This document shows, in pieces, positions 60,424 to 64,000 of a DNA stretch of 64,000 nt. The notes under the pieces were generated by a model. The model made no database searches. It saw only the letters and a list, made by a program, of their open reading frames with translations, and was not told the DNA's origin. Position 1 is the first letter of the stretch; each line of letters opens with the position of its first letter. This stretch comes from UBA6059 sp040222235. GTDB lineage: Bacteria; Bacteroidota; Bacteroidia; Cytophagales; Cyclobacteriaceae. A program made the translations under genes and the position numbers. The stretch spans positions 134,185-198,184 of the forward strand of contig JAVKDO010000114.1 in assembly GCA_040222235.1 (NCBI GenBank), written 5' to 3'.

Positions 60424-60531
60424 AGATTCCCAAGTATCCTAAGCTGCGCAAAGTCGCAAGGAATGACGACAGCTCTACGCTCGTCATTCCCTTGCGAGCT
60501 AGCCCTTAGGGTTAGTGAGACTTGGGAATCT
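60424..60531. repeat. Nested palindromic repeat R2 (108 bases)
   Basis: Second copy of R1 in the same orientation, with outer arms AGATTCCCAAG (60424-60434) and CTTGGGAATCT (60521-60531). Its inner pair is TCGCAAGGAATGACG and CGTCATTCCCTTGCGAG. It starts 18 bases after the pseudogene stop, the same spacing as the repeat behind the intact GIY-YIG gene. Confidence 0.9.
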
Positions 60532-60564
60532 GATTTTGCGATTCGGGCTCGAAGGATATAGAAC

Positions 60565-61074
60565 CTACCTCCTCCGCTGCTTAAACGACCAGGTAAACTC
60601 AAATACCGAGACCACAGTACCATCAGCCATAGTACCGACCGTCTTGGCGGTGACGGTGGCCGCTTCTCCGGTGGACTTTGCGCGCTCGACGGCTTCAAAG
60701 ATTTGCTGGCCATCTTCACAAGTGAAGGTCACCCGACCCGTTGCTTTTTTAGGAAACTCGGCCTTCATGTCGATGATGATGGTGGCAATAGAAGGATTGT
60801 TCCCCTCGATGGCCAGCAAGCCGATAGCTGCAGTAGACAGCTCAGCAGCCATGCTCTGCACGGCAAAATAGGTCGACTTAAACGGGTTCATGTTCAGCCA
60901 TTTGAAGGGCTGGGTTGCCACAGCTCTCTCGGTAGTTAATTCCGTTAGGCGCATGCCAGAGAGCCAACCCATCGGCACCTTGAAGAAGGCGAACGTGCGA
61001 AACAGCCATACATTGAGCATCTTCTTTTTGAAGGCCTCTTGTGCCGGAGTGAGTGTGATTGTAGTTGTGCTCAT
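60565..61074 (-). CDS. DUF4442 hotdog-fold protein
   Basis: A 169-residue protein with the hotdog-thioesterase-like pattern of DUF4442: RLTELTTERAVATQPFKWLN, then NPFKSTYFAVQSMAAELSTA and the terminal strand TVVSVFEFTWSFKQRRR. Relatives are putative acyl-CoA thioesterases. No catalytic residue can be named with certainty. It lies 12 bases downstream of the symporter gene on the same strand and may share its transcript. Confidence 0.85.
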   Translation of the reverse strand: MSTTTITLTPAQEAFKKKMLNVWLFRTFAFFKVPMGWLSGMRLTELTTERAVATQPFKWLNMNPFKSTYFAVQSMAAELSTAAIGLLAIEGNNPSIATIIIDMKAEFPKKATGRVTFTCEDGQQIFEAVERAKSTGEAATVTAKTVGTMADGTVVSVFEFTWSFKQRRR

Positions 61075-61086
61075 AGGCTTATTGGG

Positions 61087-62919
61087 TTACCACCAAATGA
61101 TATAGATCAAAGCTACCATGGCTAACACTACAGCCGCGGCAATATTGAAAGTCTTGGTGGAGATATAATGTTTTTTATGAATATCGATGGCATTGTCATC
61201 ATAGTCAATATCCCGGGTCAGGAAGAGCGCTAGCGCAAGGAACATCAAGCTCATCATGTGAATGGAGAACTTGCCAAAGGCATTGTCCATATCGAGAACA
61301 GTGTCATGGAACATCTCATGGTCACCAGCTACCACGATGATGAACAAGAACATCGTGCCGAATATCATGAGGAAGTTCTGATCCTTGAATTTGAAATCAT
61401 ACTTGCCAGCCATAGAGATAAGGATCATCGCATAGCAGAGGAGGATGAAAATGAAGCCCATTCTATCAAGGAATGGTACTTCTGGGAAGCCGAAGTAGAA
61501 GAGTAGGTTCAACGGAATCGTCAAAATGGCTACCCATAATGCGGCGGTAGGAGTCGCCTTGCTCCAGAACAAGCCAAAAAGGAAGATGACTGTCACCGCA
61601 GGTGTGATAAAGCCTGAGAACTCTTGAATGTATTGGAACATCTGGTCAAAACCGCTCAACGCCGGAGTGACCAGGCAAGCGATAATGAGAGACACAAGAC
61701 CGGTGATTCTACCGACTGAAACCAACTTGGTTTCACTTGCATCTTTGTTGATGTACTTGTGGTAGATATCCATCGTGAAGATCGTAGAGGTACTGTTCAT
61801 CATAGAGCTCAATGATGACACAATGGCTCCAATAAGTGCCGCGAACGTGATGCCCTTCAAACCAGCTGGTACCAAGGCAAGCATGGTCGGGTAGGAGTTG
61901 TCAGGCTTAATGACACCATCGATTTTAATCAACTCAGTAATGGCAGGGTTGCCAGTCTCTACCAGATAGTAAGCTGCCACTCCAGGGAGCACGACAAAGA
62001 TCGGCATGATCACTTTGAGGAATGCTGCAAAGGCAACACCCTTTCGAGCCTCTTCCAGATTTTTTCCCGCTAGGGCGCGCTGGGTGATGTATTGATTACA
62101 ACCCCAGTAGGAGAGGTTGGCAATCCACATACCTCCGACGAGCACGGTGATTCCCGGTAGGTCCATGTATGCGGACTTGGTGTCACCATTGATGGTGTAA
62201 GTATCTCCTATCTCGAATATCATGTCGAACTTCTGTGGTACCTCAGCCACCAATGTGAAGAAGCCCTGAATCGCGCCATTGCCGCCACTGACCAAATCAA
62301 GGGCTATGCCCGTCACCATCACACCACCGATGACAAGGAAGATAACCTGGACGATATCTGTGTAGGCGACCGCTTTGAGTCCACCGTAGAGCGAGTAGAG
62401 TACTGAGAAGGCTGCCAACCCGATGATGGCATAGATGAAATCTACACCAATGACTGTATTTAAGGTCAGTGCACCTAAGAACATCACAGCCGTGAGGTTG
62501 ACAAAAACGTAAAGTACTAGCCAGAATATGGCCATGATTGTTTTGATGCGATTGTCATAGCGCATCTCCAGGAACTGCGGCATTGTAAAGATGCCTTTGT
62601 GCAAATAGATAGGCAGGAAGTACTTGGCGACAAGTAGCAGGGTGACTGCAGCCATTAGTTCGTAAGCTGCTATGGCCATGCCAACAGCATAGCCTGACCC
62701 GGACATACCGATGATCTGCTCAGCAGAGATATTGGAAGCGATCAGAGAAGCTCCAATCGCGTACCAGGGCAAGGTCTTGCCTGCAAGGAAGTAGTCTGTC
62801 GAATTCTGCTCTACGCCTTCTTTTTTGCGGGACACCCAAAGGCCCAATCCGATAATAAATAGGGCATATATCGAGAAGACGACAATGTCAATAGTCGAGA
62901 ATGCGGTAGTCAATTCCAT
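61087..62919 (-). CDS. Sodium/sugar symporter (SSS family, vSGLT-like)
   Basis: A 610-residue symporter with about 14 helices. It resembles the Vibrio parahaemolyticus SGLT throughout the first 100 residues (YFLAGKTLPWYAIGASLIAS, NISAEQIIGMSGSGYAVG), including the Glu-Gln of the sugar site, and has WGCNQYITQRAL in the sixth or seventh helix. It carries a sugar with Na+ into the cytoplasm. Na+ coupling fits the predicted Na+ V-ATPase of this window. The sugar is not determined from sequence. Confidence 0.93.
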   Translation of the reverse strand: MELTTAFSTIDIVVFSIYALFIIGLGLWVSRKKEGVEQNSTDYFLAGKTLPWYAIGASLIASNISAEQIIGMSGSGYAVGMAIAAYELMAAVTLLLVAKYFLPIYLHKGIFTMPQFLEMRYDNRIKTIMAIFWLVLYVFVNLTAVMFLGALTLNTVIGVDFIYAIIGLAAFSVLYSLYGGLKAVAYTDIVQVIFLVIGGVMVTGIALDLVSGGNGAIQGFFTLVAEVPQKFDMIFEIGDTYTINGDTKSAYMDLPGITVLVGGMWIANLSYWGCNQYITQRALAGKNLEEARKGVAFAAFLKVIMPIFVVLPGVAAYYLVETGNPAITELIKIDGVIKPDNSYPTMLALVPAGLKGITFAALIGAIVSSLSSMMNSTSTIFTMDIYHKYINKDASETKLVSVGRITGLVSLIIACLVTPALSGFDQMFQYIQEFSGFITPAVTVIFLFGLFWSKATPTAALWVAILTIPLNLLFYFGFPEVPFLDRMGFIFILLCYAMILISMAGKYDFKFKDQNFLMIFGTMFLFIIVVAGDHEMFHDTVLDMDNAFGKFSIHMMSLMFLALALFLTRDIDYDDNAIDIHKKHYISTKTFNIAAAVVLAMVALIYIIWW

Positions 62920-63123
62920 GCGGTCGGTTTAAGTTTTAAGCTGATCAGATTTTGCAGTTTGCATTTTACTTAATTCGACTCAGGAAAGCAAAGACAGCTA
63001 CTCTTGGCATCCATGGATTTGGAAGATATAGTAGCAAATACTGACTATGTGCAGTCCTCCTACTAACTCAATGGACAATTGAAAATTGATAATGGATAGA
63101 AAATTGTCAATTATCAATTCAAT

Positions 63124-64000
63124 TTACTCATACCGTAGTGCTTTTACTGGATCGGACTTGGCTGTCATTAGAGTTTTATAACCTACCGTAAGTACCGCAA
63201 TCAGGACAACTGCAAACCCAGCAAGAAGGAAAACAGGAATTCCGAGGTTGATCCTTGTGGCAAAGTTATCCAGCCACCCGTCCATCACGAGGTAGATCAA
63301 GGGGAATGCGATGACAATAGCTATCAAGATCAACTGGATGAATTCTCTGGTAAGGATGAAGATGATATTGGAAATGTCTGCGCCTATCGCTTTGCGAATG
63401 CCAATCTCTTTGGTGCGCTGCAATGCGCTAAATGAAGAGAGACCAAATAAGCCGAGACAAGCCACGATGATGGCAAATCCTGCGAACAGCGTGAACACTC
63501 TGCTAAACTCTCGATCATTATCATACTGCCTGTTAAAAAAATCATCGAGGAAGAAATAATCAAAAGGGTTGCCTGGAAAAAAGCTGCTGTACTGCTCCTG
63601 TGCGATATTGAAGGCTTGACTATAATCGTCGGTCTTCAGTTTCAAGGTGATAAAGCTATTCTGATCCAATGATAGCGGAAATATGATCGGAGAAACGGCT
63701 GTTTTTACTGACATCTGCTGGTAGTCATCCACTACGCCTATGATCGTTTTAGGGTATCCCCAAAACATCACCTTCTGATTAATGGCTGCCTCAGGACTGT
63801 CAAACCCCATGTCCTTGATGGCCGCTGTATTGAGAATCATCGATCCGGTATCCGTGCTGAACGTCTCGTTGTAGTTCCTGCCGGCTACCAGCTCAATATC
63901 ATAGGTGGAGAAATAGTTGTAGTCGATCCCAACAATATAGATCGTCTTGTTCTTATCTGGAGTGTCTCCATTTCGACGGATGCCGTTGGTCCAGAAAATC
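63124..64000 (-). CDS. FtsX/MacB-type ABC permease (partial, N-terminal end outside window)
   Basis: The frame continues past the ATG at 63840 to the window edge (IFWTNGIRRNGDTPDKNKTI), so the true start lies beyond 64000. The visible 290 or so C-terminal residues hold the end of a MacB_PCD periplasmic domain (IVGIDYNYFSTYDIELVAGR) and a three-helix FtsX domain (GLFGLSSFSALQRTKEIGIRKAIGAD), ending DPVKALRYE. It is a distant paralogue of the permease at 7899-10520. There is no sign of an ATPase partner in the window. Confidence 0.88.
   Translation of the reverse strand, partial: IFWTNGIRRNGDTPDKNKTIYIVGIDYNYFSTYDIELVAGRNYNETFSTDTGSMILNTAAIKDMGFDSPEAAINQKVMFWGYPKTIIGVVDDYQQMSVKTAVSPIIFPLSLDQNSFITLKLKTDDYSQAFNIAQEQYSSFFPGNPFDYFFLDDFFNRQYDNDREFSRVFTLFAGFAIIVACLGLFGLSSFSALQRTKEIGIRKAIGADISNIIFILTREFIQLILIAIVIAFPLIYLVMDGWLDNFATRINLGIPVFLLAGFAVVLIAVLTVGYKTLMTAKSDPVKALRYE

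Overview
The window reads as chromosome of a free-living, probably marine, member of the Bacteroidota, most likely order Cytophagales. This is inferred from the protein types seen: a Bacteroidetes-type TamB diverging from tsaD, LytS/LytTR and NtrY/NtrC-like two-component pairs, PadR plus fused FtsX-type permeases, a V-type ATPase operon with a DUF2764 protein, a vSGLT-like symporter, S9/M28/S41/P1 peptidases with signal peptides, TAnnTTTG-like promoter elements and weak Shine-Dalgarno sites. No rRNA, tRNA, CRISPR array, integrase or complete insertion sequence was recognised.

Layout. 1-5 kb: tamB (partial) divergent from a tight tsaD-smpB-(NlpC/P60-like)-HNH run. 5-11 kb: NtrY/NtrC-like pair, then a padR-permease pair preceded by a long inverted repeat. 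11-17 kb: M28 peptidase, a four-gene ABC exporter/LolA-like operon and a sterol-desaturase-family hydroxylase. 17.5-26.7 kb: one nine-gene minus-strand operon usp-E-DUF2764-A-B-D-I-K-usp encoding a predicted Na+-type V-ATPase bracketed by two universal stress proteins. It is itself flanked by decayed fragments of sdhB and of an amidohydrolase. 27-29 kb: fatty-acid desaturase next to a cold-shock protein. 29-45 kb: metabolic and repair genes, LytS/LytTR pair, peptidases, with palindromic repeats in several gaps. 45-53 kb: adenylate-cyclase-like protein, potassium-channel-like protein, two paralogous lipoproteins, S41 peptidase, Rieske oxygenase. 53-60.5 kb: one intact and one broken GIY-YIG nuclease gene, each embedded in a different family of palindromic repeats, plus a second desaturase, RidA-like lipoprotein and YihY. 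60.5-64 kb: DUF4442 protein, vSGLT-like symporter and a truncated FtsX-type permease.

The most intriguing pattern is the repeated association of a small stand-alone GIY-YIG nuclease gene with short palindromes. It recalls the REP/RAYT arrangement of Gammaproteobacteria but with a different nuclease. The V-ATPase/USP operon, a predicted catalytically dead NlpC/P60 protein inside the tsaD-smpB run, long perfect palindromes in promoters, and several gene fragments are secondary points. All functional calls come from reading motifs by eye; no database search was run.
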